A stretch of 64,000 bases of DNA from Struthidea cinerea (Eukaryota > Chordata > Aves > Passeriformes > Corcoracidae), in contig VZTI01001994.1 of NCBI GenBank assembly GCA_013397865.1, positions 102,324 through 166,323 on the forward strand, read 5' to 3'. Below, piece after piece: positions 34,501 through 45,863 of this stretch. The notes under the pieces are model-generated. The model did not search any database and was not told the DNA's origin. It saw only the letters and a list, made by a program, of their open reading frames with translations. The translations under genes were made by a program, and so were the position numbers. Position 1 is the first letter of the stretch, and each line of letters begins with the position of its first letter.

Positions 34501-37500
34501 GCGGTCCCTTCTCTTGTCACTGCAGACAAGGTGCTAAATTGTGCTTGTAACACCAGGCAGTGACAGCACTGCTGGCAGGGGGGAGAGCAGCGGTGCCTCA
34601 GGATGCTCAGCAGCAAAGTTCACTTGTAAAAAGATTCTCATTTGCATAGGAAAGTCCTGGCATAGTTTAAAGCTTTGTGACTTGGGCTGTACTGCACTGA
34701 GTGGAGGATGTTTTTCATAGAATTCCAGAATGGTTTGGGTTGGCAGGGACCTTAAAGCTCATCTCATTGAACCCCCTCCAACAGGCAGGGACACCTTCCA
34801 CTATCCCAGGCTGCTCCAAGCCCCGTCCAGCCTGGCCTTGGACACTTCCAGGGATCCAGGGGCAGCTACACCTGCTCTGGGCAACCTGTGCCGGGGCCTC
34901 ACCACCCTCACAGGGAAGAATTCCTTCCCAATATCTCATCTAACTCTGCCCGCTGGCAGTGGGAAGCCACTCCACCTTGTCCTGGCACTCCAGGCCCTTG
35001 TCCTAAGTCCCTCTCCAGCTCTCTTGGAGCCCCTTTGGGCACTGGAATGGGCTCTGAGGCTTCCCCAGAGCCTTCTCCAGGCTGAACACTCTCAGCTCTC
35101 CCAGCCCGGCTTCAGAGCAGAGGGGTTCCAGCTCTTGGAGCATCTCTGTGGCCTCCTCTGGGGTTGCTCCAGCAGCTCCGTATCCTTCTGATGTTGGTGG
35201 CCCAGAGCTGGAGGCAGCTCTGCAGGTGGTTTTTGTCAAAGGTAAAATGTGGATGCTGGTTCAGTGGCTGGTCTGTGCCTCTTCACGCCAGCCTGACTTA
35301 AATAGCAAAATCTTTAAGCTTGGCATTTGCTTTGCCTAATTTCAGCCATTTAACAGGTGTGGAGTTTAAGGCAGTCAATTTGGTTTCTGTTCCAGTCAAT
35401 AGAGAGAGGCAAGTGCCTTGGGAACAGCTCCATTTTTGTCCTCTGTCTCTGCTGAAAACAACGGGAGCTCATCATTTCCCTTTAATTAGCAGTGTGCATT
35501 TTAGGCTGTTCAAACATGGAGAGCTCATGTCCCCCTGACCTATCCCAAGGGGCTGGATCTTGAGTTTATTTGTAGAGGAAATGGCTTTTTTTTTTTGGTT
35601 GGTTGTTTTAATTCTTGATCTGTTCGTTAAAGGAAAGGAATGACTTGTGTTTGGCAGTTTTCCTTCGAATTTTGGAGTCTCAGGCTGCTTCTGTAACATG
35701 GGGTTAAAGACAGAGGAACCTTTCATTACTAACTTGTCAGTCTTTAAAAAAATACAAAAGAAGAAAAAAAAAATCTGCTTCTTTAATTAGCACCATAACA
35801 CATTTGAGGGGGCATTTTGCAGCAACTGAGCAGGAAAATACCTGCCTGGTATTTTATACCCCCAGGAGGAGATCTCAAGCTGGCTGTTCCCCACTGGTGG
35901 ATGCAGAACCCTCAGAGCCCTGGGGATGGGTGCTTTGTGCAAGGCTGGTGACCATCCTGTCCCGTCCTTCTCCCCACTGGGTGGCAGGGCTGGCTCTCAC
36001 CTTCCTGGCTTTACAATGTGCTGGGCAGCAGGAGCTGCCAGGCAGGGAATTTTTCCTGCTGGAGCTGCTCAGGAAAATGCGGACATCTCCTGGCACTCTT
36101 TATCACCCCAGGGCACGGCAGGAGGGAAGCATGCCTGGGCAAAGGAATGGTGTGTCAAGGGATTGTTTTCAGCCAGAGGGAATCAGTGAGGAAGCCTTTT
36201 TTTTCCTCTGTGGAGGCTGTTGGCTTTTTTTTTTTTAATTTCATTCTCTCCTCCCCAGCATATTTGCACTGAGTGGGAAATTAAAGCTGCTGTTAGTAAT
36301 GTGCTTGCACACAGGAAGGTGCTGGAGCACCCACCATCATCTTGCACAGCCTCCACTTGGGAAAACTATTTGGGAAAGTTTTAAAATGGAGTTGTTCTGT
36401 GCTAGTGTGTGGGTATGAACCTCTCTGCCTAGCACAGAGCTGGATCCAGTGTGCCCAGAGAGTTGCCACACTAAGATTAGTGTGGGCTCTGCTGTCAGCA
36501 TGTTTTAGCCATGCAGGGCTCTCCGCTGCGGGCTGTCTCCTGCAGACCCTCAGTTCTGAGTTTTCCTTTGCCAGGTTTTCTCTCCCAGTGCCTCAGGGCC
36601 ATCCTCTGACTCTCAGATCTGGGAAGCTGCCTCTGCTTAGTTTCCCTCTGTAGATCCCCAGCACAGTGGGGGAAAGAGCCTTTTCTCCTGCCGCATCCTT
36701 ACTAATGAGTCCCGTCAAAGCAGACTGCGGTGCTTTTAATTAGAAAATGGATCATTTCCAGGTGCTGGAGGAGACCCCATGCGAAGTGAGCAGCAAGTAC
36801 TCTCTGCCTTAGGGTACAGGTGGGGGACTTGGAAGCTCAGAGGTAGAAACATCCTCGAGAGAGGCAGAATTTTGGGTTCAGACCATGCCTTCCCCACTCT
36901 GCTGCAGCTCCCAGCTTTAGAGCTGAGTGTTGACCTACACTGGAGGCTTTAAAAAAAAAAGTCAGGCTTTGGATGACCCTGACGATTTATCTTTATTTAT
37001 CTGATAACAGCCAGACTTGAAGTCATCTTCTAGATGAAGCTTTGTTGTCTTATTACTGTTCAGTTTTTATACAGCAGTTTCAGGTGTGTGTGGCTGGGAG
37101 GTGCTTCCCACTTAGCATGATGATAAAAATCAGTCTTAGGGATAGAACAGAAGGCAGGGAAAGATCGGGTGGGCTCCCTGGGCCTGTAGCTTGTTGTATC
37201 TTATGATCTGGCATATTCCTGCAGCACAGGACTGTGCGTGCCTGCCTGGGTCACTGGGTGTCTTGTAGGGAGGTTTGTGATTTACCAGTGCAGCAGTGAC
37301 TCATGCACAGATAACTCTGCAGATGGTTGCTTAGATTTAGAATACCTGGTGGTGTACAGGTGATGTGCTCAGCTATTTCTCTGTCTTCCTGGAGAGTTTT
37401 TCCTACTCTGAAATAATGAAGCTTCTCCCTAAATTGCTTTATCGTGGCAGAATCAAATTACAAGGTCCAGTATATTTTTTACCCCTTTTTCCTGCTCAGG

Positions 37501-39941
37501 ACAATTTAGCTGTTTTTTGCTCTGTTTGTTGAACTTGGAGGTTATTTGTTTCTCTTTCATGTCCCCTCCTTGCCAGAATGCTTGTTTATGTTCAGTGGGA
37601 AGTTTTGCAGTGCATCCAAGGACTGCTTGTGAGCAAAGAGATTTCCAAAGGGATGCATAAAGTTTAATTATCTCTCTGATTGCTGTCTTCAACTCTTTGG
37701 TTTGAAAAAGGATCATGAATGATCATGAAATGATTCCCATTCTCGTTTGAGTGCATCCGCGGGAGTTTCCCTGCCTCAGTGAAGAGAAGGGTTTTGTTGA
37801 GAGCCTCTCCCTGTTCTTTGCTGCAGTTTTTCTCCGGACCTCGCCCTGGACTCCCCTGGCACTGACCACTTTGTCATCATTGCCCAGCTGAAGGAGGAAG
37901 TGGCTACTTTAAAAAAGATGCTTCACCAGAAGGATCAGATGATTTTGGAGAAGGAGAAGAAGGTACAGTCCTTGGCTTGCTTCCCCCCAGCAGGCTGACA
38001 TGTTCTCACAGATCACACTCTGACACAGCCTGGCTTTTCATCTTGGAGTTAACATGTCTGGCTGTTTCCAGGCTGCCTTCTTTCCAAAGTCAAAGAGGCT
38101 CTCTGGACCCACCCAGGAGATCTCATTTCATAAAGGGTCATTTCCTGACCACTCTCTTGGAGACCTCTGTGTGTGGGCAAGACTGGGAATAAACATGCTG
38201 CTGCTTGGAGAAATACAGTGCTGGCCCTTCCTGTTGCTCTGTGCTCTCAGTGACACAGTTCTGGTCTCGATGCAGTCCCCAGCACCCACAGCATGTCTGT
38301 GACCTCAGCCAGAGGTCACAACCTTCTGCAGAGGCATTTTCCATGGCAGGGGGGTCTGTGGTGAAGGCAATCATTGCCTCTTCCAGTTCACTTGCTCCTT
38401 CCTGGTTTCTGCACAGATCACAGAGCTGAAAGCTGACCTGCAGTACCAGGAATCGCAGATGAGGGCAAAGATGAACCAAATGGAGAAGACACACAAGGAG
38501 GTCATGGAGCAGTTACAGGTGACAGCATTTTTGGTTTAATTTGCTGAGCTGTGCTGTGTCCAGGAGTGACCGAGGACATTCCTGAGCTGTGTCCAGGAGG
38601 GACTGAGGACACTCCTGATCACAACACCCCGTGAGCTCCTGCACAGAGCCCTGCTAATGCTTCTCAGCCCTGTCCTACAACCTCTGTGCTGCCAGGCAAG
38701 CGCCTCCTCAGCTCTGCACTGCATCCCAACCACTGTTTACACCTACCTTGCTGCTCTCTCCTCAGGCTCACACTTACTGTGTTGTAAAGTGCTATGTTGT
38801 ATCCCTTATGGACTAGACAGGAACCATCAAACTCATTTTACTTATTGTCACAATCAGGTTTGAACCTGTTTCTCCAGTCTGCAGAACCTTTGTCAGCTCC
38901 CTGCACCTCTAAATCACCTCCCTGTGATTTGTGTGAGCAGTAACCAGAGAGGACAAAGGAACAATTGGCAGTTCTTTTAGCTCTGTATCTCTAGTCCAAA
39001 TAAAGAATTCCCTGATCTGATGGAAGCAGGAAGAGCAGGATTCTTGTCATGGCCGTGGAAACACAGCAAGAGTATCAGCATGAATAGCTCGAGCCACCGA
39101 AGGGATCAGGTCAAAAGGGAAGAAATCAGACACAGAAATGAACTTTGCACCCTTTAATTACTCTGGGTATATAAAGATCTAAAGCCCCAGCAATGAGAGG
39201 TGGGAGGGGATGAGACAAAAGGCTTCTATTGCCCCTGAGGAAACAGCCCCTCCTCCATCCACACAGACTCTGGGGAAGTATCCCAGTGGAAGGCAGGTTT
39301 GGAGCCTCCAGCTGCTGTCAGAGTGTTGGTGAGAATCCCTTCACAATGCACATCCTTCTGAAGGCTGGAATGTCAGTATGTGGTGTGGAGAGGGCTGGAT
39401 GTGCTGTTTCTGAAGGGAAAGGAGCATCAGATCCAGGAGCAGGGGTGCCCCAGCCACCGCCCTCTCTTGGGGCTTTCCGTGTCTGTGCTCAGCTCAGGCT
39501 GGGACTGCCCTGACCTCTCTGGTGTCCAGACATCTTATTTCTGTTGGTATTGGTTGAGTCTTTGGAAAAGTTCTTCAATGGTTGCAAAATCAAAGTTCAG
39601 ATCCTCTCAGTGTATTGTAGGTGCCTTGAACTGTTCATATGATTAATTTTTTGAACGGGCTAGTGGGTTTTATTATTTTGTCTTTGTCTTTTTCTGTGGG
39701 GCTGGGATGGGAGAGCCCTCTCTAGGTGGTTTGAGGTGAGCTCAACATCTGCCCCCCTTTCCATGTGTGTGCAGGATGTCAGCAGCTCCTGCACAGGGAT
39801 CCCAAGAGCTAATGATGATCCATGCCATTAAATACCCATTTTCCCCGTTTCCAGGCCAAGAATAGAGAACTCCTGAAGCAAGCAGCTGCCCTGTCAAAAG
39901 GCAAAAAGCCTGAGAAGTCAGGAGCAATAACCTCCCCTTAA
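28548..39941 (+). CDS. FAM76A: FAM76A, coding exons 2-9 (first coding exon missing)
   Basis: Exons: 28548-28612, 29420-29474, 30041-30193, 31106-31263, 31658-31744, 37827-37962, 38417-38518, 39855-39941, all GT-AG and in phase, encoding 280 residues plus stop. Human FAM76A is 307 residues, so exactly one short N-terminal exon is missing. The N-terminal half is a Cys-rich, probably zinc-binding region with repeated CxxC pairs (CTYC, CKKC, CQYC, CQRC, CEQC, CWLC). A Ser-rich stretch and a basic KKKAK segment (possible nuclear signal) follow. The C-terminal third is a long coiled coil (from about IIAQLKEEVATLKKML to LLKQAAAL) ending SGAITSP. The paralogue FAM76B is a nuclear-speckle protein; a nuclear role is inferred here. 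The intron 31745-37826 is by far the longest (6 kb) and carries three CR1 copies. Confidence 0.96.
30275..30552 (+). repeat. CR1 LINE 3' end in a FAM76A intron
   Basis: Starts near GACAGGACAAGGGGGAATGG, includes GAGGCCCTGGCACAGGGTGC and ends CCATTCCATGATCC. Confidence 0.92.
32155..32326 (+). repeat. CR1 LINE 3' fragment in the long FAM76A intron
   Basis: Carries GGTGTCCAAGGCCAGGTTGG and ends CCATGATTCTCTGATTCT, the characteristic CR1 terminus. Confidence 0.92.
32880..33042 (+). repeat. CR1 LINE 3' fragment in the long FAM76A intron
   Basis: Ends GGGATTCTATGATTCTGTG. It has the same orientation as the copy about 550 bp to its left. Confidence 0.92.
34717..35215 (-). repeat. CR1 LINE 3' end, minus strand, young copy
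   Basis: Reverse-complement CR1 beginning CATAGAATTCCAGAATGG. The inner 315 bases (34900-35215) nearly match the copy at 45182-45497, with about eight differences by eye. It lies in the long FAM76A intron. Confidence 0.93.
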
Positions 39942-41575
39942 AGCCAAACCCCCAACCTGGGAGCTTTCCCCAGCATTAGCCAAGGAGTCTGGGAGACCTG
40001 CTGGATCACTGGAAACCAAAACCTCTGTGTTGTCGCTACCCCACTGCTGTGGACTCCATGGGAATTCCTGATGGGTGTTACTTCCGACAGCATGCTTGAG
40101 CGTGGCCGGTTTCGATCCATGGGGAGAGGTCCCAGCCTTCCTAAATCCCCCCTGAAGTACTGTTTTCTGGAAGAAATCTTTTCCTAACCAGTTGCTACCA
40201 CTGCCAGCCCTTTCCATGAGCAAACAGGAACCTGCTGCTTAGTGGCTCCTTGCTGGTTCCCAACCTGCTGCTGTGAGGGAATTGCTGTGGCCAGTTGTTC
40301 TGCAGATAAAATGGGAGCTGTGTGTGGTGGGAGCTGGATTTTTTTTCCTTGAGCTGTTTCCTCTTCAAAAGAGAGCTGAGAACTCGACCAGCCCAACAGA
40401 TGTTCCTGGAAGGTTGTGCCACTGCTGACAACGGTTGATCCAGCTTTTTGAAGATGCTTCCAAAATGGGGGCCATGTATTTATCTTGGAAGATTTTTGTG
40501 TTTTGTTTTGTTTTTTCTTCTTTGCTCTGTCAACTTGGCAAACCAAACTGCCTGGTTTTGTGTTCCCTTGTTTTTCTGATGAGAGCTTTTGGGTTGGGAG
40601 CCAGAGTGGAATGATACAGCCCCCAACCCACCCAGAATTCCACCCCACCAGTGCCCTGGTTACGTGGTGACATCTGGGATTTCGATGATTTCTGCAGCTT
40701 GGTGTGATCAAGTGTCTCTTACTCCATTTCTTTACACAAAGAGTTCAGGGCTCGGATATTCCCTCTCTTCCCCCTTTCCCTGCCCCTTCCAGATACAGGG
40801 GCCAGGTTGGCTCCAGGAAAGCACTTACTCAGGCAGCGACCCGAGCCAGGGAGTGTTTTTTGGGGCACTCCAGGGATTTTTCTCACTGCTGATTCCAAAC
40901 CAGCAGGATCAAAGGGCTATGAGTGTTCCCTGTACCAGGGATGTGCTGCCTCGAAACAGCACGGCCACCACTGACCCTTACAGCCAGGCCAGCTGGGGTA
41001 GGTCCCCCCAGGCACCTCTTTTGGGGTGATGGTGGTGGATAAAAAGCACTTGGAGGGGGAGCACCACAGAACTCCAGGCTGGCAGGAGCTCCTCGACATC
41101 GTGAACTCTGGTCAGGGAGTGGAGAAACATCTCAGGGCTTGGAAACCCCCGAGCAGGGGCTGAAGGTAGGTAAGAGAACTCATGCTTTTGCTGCAGGGCG
41201 GCTGCTCCGTCAGGGCTTTGATGAAGCTTTTAACTAGAGCTTGTGATTATTTTTTTCATCCTTTTGTTTCTTATTTGTTACTAAAGTTGATTTTACTCAA
41301 AGGCACTTTTTTGGGATGATGTTGGCTTCTGGCACGGAAGGAGCATGTTTCATCGGACACTGCCATGCGTTTCTGTTTGGCTTTTCTAAGGGACTTCTGA
41401 TGTGAAAACAAGCAAAACCAGAAATTGTTACACTTTGCCTGAGTGTGGCAGCAGGAAAAACTCACCCAATTTTATACTTTTAGAAGATGAAGTGCATTGG
41501 TGGGAGTTTTTTTAACTGTGGGCTTTTGCTTTTTTTGCTTCCCTCAACATACAGAAATAAAAAGAGGGAGAAAGG
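39942..41575 (+). other. FAM76A: FAM76A 3' UTR
   Basis: About 1.6 kb of non-coding sequence runs from the stop to AATAAA at 41556-41561, with no splice-like or repeat structure. It contains several T-runs. Extent is inferred from the first convincing hexamer. Confidence 0.55.
41556..41561 (+). terminator. FAM76A: Candidate FAM76A polyadenylation signal
   Basis: AATAAA in ACAGAAATAAAAAGAGGG, followed by a GT/T-rich stretch as expected of a downstream element. Confidence 0.55.
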
Positions 41576-42414
41576 CCCTGTAAATACTGTTCAGTTGGGT
41601 TTTTAATCGTGATAAATTGCTCCTGCCGTCGCATAGCTGATTTGTAGCACCAACATCGTTTCTTTGTATGTTTGTAATAATGAGATTTTCAAGGGACGCT
41701 TTGATTTGTACAAATGACACCTGTAAACGTGGTTTTAAAAATCCTTGTCTGTGGCTGATACTTTGTTTGCTTTGAAAAGGGAAAAAACCAAAACAACCAA
41801 AGCATCTCTCCCTGCCTGGAGCTGATTTATCTCCTGCTCTGGGGTTGGGAGTTACGGGAAGGAGACCGTATTTTCCCATTGTTTGCTTTGTTCCTACTTT
41901 TCTTTCTATCTTTAAATCCTCCCATCAAGCCTGTTGCTAGGATCCTGGTTACTTGGTTACATCCAGCTTCCCAGGACCCATCCGGCTGTATCCGCCGAGA
42001 TTTATTCCTGGTCTCGGCAAGGGGATACAACTGGCACAGAGAGAGAGACCTGCTCCTTTGGCATGGAGGTTTCCCCTTTTCCCATGAGATTTCCATGAGG
42101 AAAACTCAGCTGCTCCTTGTATTTTTCCAAAGAAATCTCCAGAGGTCCGGGAGTCCAAAGGGGTTTTAGCTGTGACCCTTTTCCTTATTCATATCCAGTC
42201 CGTGCTCCTGCAGCACATGGGGATAGCAGCTCTGTCCTGCTGCTCCTCCCAGAGCAATGAGGTCCGCTGACCAGTACAAACCACCGTTTCTAATGTTTAT
42301 GTTGCTGAAGCCACATCCATCTGCCTGCAGGGCAGAAATCCTGATGGAGTGCTGGCAGCTCCTGTGGGCCAGGATCACCTTGGGAGTCACCTTCCCTCCA
42401 CACCTCTGAGCAGT

Positions 42415-42692
42415 GCAGCTGCAGAGGAAATGAGAGGAAACAGCCTCAAGGTGTGCCAGGGAAGGTTTATTTTGGACATCAGGGAAAATTCTTCTGTGGA
42501 AAGGGCTGTCCAGCCCTGGCACAGGCTGCCCAGGGAAGTTGTGGAGTCCCCATCCCTGGAGGAATTTGAAAGCCATGTGGATGTGACATTTGGGGACAAG
42601 GGTTAGGTGGTAGCCCCCAGTGCTGGGGGAACAGTTGGACTCGGTGCTCTTAAAGATCTTTTCCAACCTAAATGATTCCATAATTCTAATTC
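42415..42692 (+). repeat. CR1 LINE 3' end (subfamily with CCAACCTAAATGATTCC)
   Basis: Begins AGAGGAAATGAGAGGAAACA, includes AAGGTTTATTTTGGACATCA and ends TAATTCTAATTC. It is a different CR1 subfamily from the AACCCAAACCATTC copies. Confidence 0.88.
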
Positions 42693-43137
42693 CCTTCTCC
42701 ACCCCAGAAATGCTCTGGTCTTCCTTTTTCCAGCCCACAAAGCCCTAATGCCACTGGAGTCTGGTTTTCCCACTGGAGTCTGTAATGGGGTGACCAGCCA
42801 CAGTGACAATCCAGCTCCTGATCTTCTAGCAGAGCATGTAAGGAAAGGAAACACTGAAACAATATTCCATGTCTTACCTGCCCCAGGTGTTCCCTCAGAG
42901 TGTCCCTGTATGGTCTCTGCTGCTTCTCTTCGTCCTCAGAATCTGGGCTGTCCAAAACCACCAGCTAGTGAAAGAGACAGGAGTTGTCCCCAGCCAACCT
43001 TCCTCTGAGGTAACACACCTTGAGCAATTTCCCTTCCCTTGCTGTTTAGCTTTCCTGGAGCACCAGACTTATCCAGTCAGCAGGATGGTAACCAGGGCAC
43101 TGTCAATCCCAAAATAATTACCTACTGTTGCGTTTTT

Positions 43138-43283
43138 TTAAATCCCTGGAGAGAGCTAAAAGTCATGTGGATGTGGCACACTTGGGGACATGGGTTAGTG
43201 GTGGCCTTGGCAGTGCTGGGCTGATAGTTAGACTTGATGATCTTGGAGGGCTTTTCTGAACTGAACAATTCCATGATTCTATG
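43138..43283 (+). repeat. CR1 LINE 3' fragment (same subfamily as 42415-42692)
   Basis: Contains GTCATGTGGATGTGGCACAC and ends ATTCCATGATTCTATGGG. Confidence 0.88.
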
Positions 43284-43819
43284 GGATGCTGAAGCTGTTT
43301 TGCACTGCCCAGCATCATCAGCTCCTGGCTCCCCTCATGGGAGGATCTGAGCCCCTGGCAGCTCGGCGGTGGTGGCCGGACACTCCCTGTACCAGGCTGC
43401 TGTGAGAGGAGGGAGATGCTGCTGACATCCTGAGCCAGCTGCTACGTGAGCAGGAGCATCGGGAACCAGCCAGGAAAGTGCTGGGGCTGCAGGTTACCTG
43501 GCGCGTGCTGGGTGGGCTGATGAGGGGTGAGGAGCAGATGGGGGATCCTGTGCTGCTCCAGAACCTGGAGCTCTCTGCCCAGCCAGCCGTGCTTGGCCCC
43601 TTCTGCCCCTGCTCGACATGCAGGAGTCGTCTGTGGGACAAATGTCCTCCTGGCACAGCTCTTCGTGTCTTCTGATGGGATATTTTTATATTAAATATTT
43701 GGCAGCATCTCCAGCCCATCTCTCCAGCTGGATCATTGCCTGATGCACACCCACAGCCCTGTCCCTCTAATATCCAGAGCTTTTGGGGTGGGCAGAAAGG
43801 GAAGACCAGAGACAGCCTC

Positions 43820-43951
43820 NNNNNNNNNNNNNNNNNNNNNNNNNNNNNNNNNNNNNNNNNNNNNNNNNNNNNNNNNNNNNNNNNNNNNNNNNNNNNNNNN
43901 NNNNNNNNNNNNNNNNNNNNNNNNNNNNNNNNNNNNNNNNNNNNNNNNNNN
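43820..43951. other. Assembly gap (N)
   Basis: 132 Ns in the intergenic region. No gene is expected from its flanks. Confidence 0.95.
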
Positions 43952-44071
43952 GCCCCCCCACTTTGCTTGCTCTGTGTTGCCTCCACAGATGCAAAGGAAG
44001 AGATGGATTTTCCCCTCCAGGCTGACATGCTCAGCCAGAGCCAACACAGAGCTCATGGCCTCGGGGTGGAA

Positions 44072-44250
44072 TTGTAGAATCATCATGGAATGGTTTGGGT
44101 TGGAAGAGAAGAGACCTTAAAGCTCATCTTGTTCCACCTCCTGCCATGGGCAGGGACACCTTCCACTATCCCAGGTTGCTCCAAGCCCCATCCAACCTGG
44201 CCTTGGACACTTCCAGAGATGGGGCAGCCACAACTTCTCTGGGCAGCCCC
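44072..44250 (-). repeat. CR1 LINE 3' fragment, minus strand
   Basis: Begins TAGAATCATCATGGAATGGT and includes CACCTTCCACTATCCCAGGT. Confidence 0.9.
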
Positions 44251-44885
44251 AGGGCTGGCTGGTGACCAGCAGCACCTCTGCTTGTGCCCTGTGTTCAGCA
44301 GCTCTGTGGGCTGTGACAGTGCCAAAGGAGCAGGTGATGAAGCTGGACTGAGGTGACAGAGACTAAAACAGCACCTCTGACCCCAAGGCAGTGCGGGGCC
44401 ACGTTCCCTTGCATCAGATGAAATTAAACCCCCGAACTGTGCCTCTGAAATTACACAAGTGGAAATACAGAAGCGGAAACCTTGAGGTGGCCAAAGCCAC
44501 CCAGACCCCACAGCCTCAGCACAGAGCCATGTTTGCAAAACACCCTAAAAATAGCCCTGGGAAGGGGACAAGGACAAGGAGCAGTGACCAGGGACGTCTG
44601 GAACTGGCTATGTCCTCCCTCCCTGCAGAGGCTGGGGCTGTGGGCTGTGCTGATCGTGGCTGTTCCAGCCGTGGGCTGTGCGGCCCGTACTGCAGTGCCA
44701 AGGAGCACTGACGTTCCCTTCGCTGGCAGGAGCTCAGCCCGGAGCCAGAGGAGGCTGTTGCCAGGCAAATCCTGAGTTGTTTGTGCAGCGACTCCTGTTT
44801 GTTGGACTTTGCCATGTCGGGCTGTCAGGGACCACCATATTGGTACCAGCGCTGTGTCTGGGACAGCCCATGGTTGTGGGGGTGG

Positions 44886-44970
44886 GGTTTTTTCCCTTCT
44901 TTTCACCTTTTTTTCTTTTTCTTTATTATTTTTCTTCTTTTCACTTTTTTTTTTCCTTTTCTTGTCCTGT
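44886..44970. repeat. Polypyrimidine (T/C) tract
   Basis: About 85 bases almost wholly T and C, adjoining a CR1 element. A low-complexity tract prone to sequencing and length error. Confidence 0.85.
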
Positions 44971-44997
44971 CCCTTTGGAGAAACACCAAACACAGTA

Positions 44998-45497
44998 AAA
45001 GAATCAGAGAATCCCAGACTGTTTTGGTTGGAAGGGATCTTAAAGCTCATGTCGTTCTGCCCCCCTCCAATGGGCAGGGACACCTTCCACTATCCCAGGC
45101 TGCTCCAAGCCCTGTCCAACCTGGCCTTGAACACCTCCAGGAATGGGGCAGCTAAAGCTGCTATGGGCACCCTGTGCCAGGGCCTCACCACCCTCACAGG
45201 GAAGAATTCCTTCCCAATATCTCATCTAACTCTGCCCGCTGGCAGTGGGAAGCCACTCCACCTTGTCCTAGCACTTCAGGCCCTTGTCCTAAGTCCCTCT
45301 CCAGCTTTCGTGGGGCCCCTTTGGGCACTGGAATGGGCTCTAAGGCTTCCCCAGAGGCTTCTCCAGGCTGAACACTCTCAGCTCTCCCAGCCCGGCTTCA
45401 GAGCAGAGGGGTTCCAGCTCTTGGAGCATCTCTGTGGCCTCCTCTGGGGTTGCTCCAGCAGCTCCGTATCCTTCTGATGTTGGTGGCCCAGAGCTGG
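44998..45497 (-). repeat. CR1 LINE 3' end, minus strand, abutting the SESN2 promoter
   Basis: Begins AAGAATCAGAGAATCCCAGA and runs to CCCAGAGCTGG, where GC-rich promoter sequence starts at once. It nearly matches the copy at 34717-35215. Confidence 0.93.
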
Positions 45498-45504
45498 CCC
45501 CGCA

Positions 45505-45863
45505 CGGCAGGCGGGGCCTCACCTGAGCGGAGCAGAGGGGGTTTCCCTCAGCTTTCTTTTCCCTTTAGCCCCGGGCCACATTTCCAGTACTCCCAGCGTT
45601 GACGGGTCGGGGAAGTGCGGCCGGGGCTGGGTAGACCTGATGTCCGTTTATTGACCGCGCCCCTCCGTGCTGGCATTGGTCTGATCGCTGCTTGGTGGTC
45701 ACGCCCGCGAGCCCCCATTGGCCGGGGCGGGCGGGGGTGTGCCCCTCCGCCCCGTGCTATGTAAGCGCGGCGGGCGCGGGGCTCCGGGGTGGCTGCGGAG
45801 CGCGGGGGTGTCCGGGGTCTCCGGAGGCACCCGGGGCTGTCCCCACCGCCCAGCCCCGCCGTG
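45505..45863 (+). promoter_or_regulatory. SESN2: SESN2 CpG-rich promoter and 5' UTR
   Basis: GC-rich block directly upstream of the SESN2 start. An inverted CCAAT box (ATTGG) and GC box lie together at 45717-45734 (CCATTGGCCGGGGCGGGC). A further ATTGG lies at about 45675. There is no convincing TATA box. The region is bounded on the left by a CR1 element, so the core promoter is at most about 360 bp unless the CR1 contributes. Confidence 0.6.

Larger units (their letters stand above)
41576..45500. other. Intergenic region between FAM76A and SESN2
   Basis: Just under 4 kb with no gene recognised. It contains four CR1 fragments, a 132-bp N gap (43820-43951) and a polypyrimidine tract at 44886-44970. 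Confidence 0.65.

Noticed and set aside
34717..35215. Apparent coding frame of about 150 codons on the plus strand
   Set aside because: The same peptide appears at 44809-45477. Both are translations of antisense CR1.
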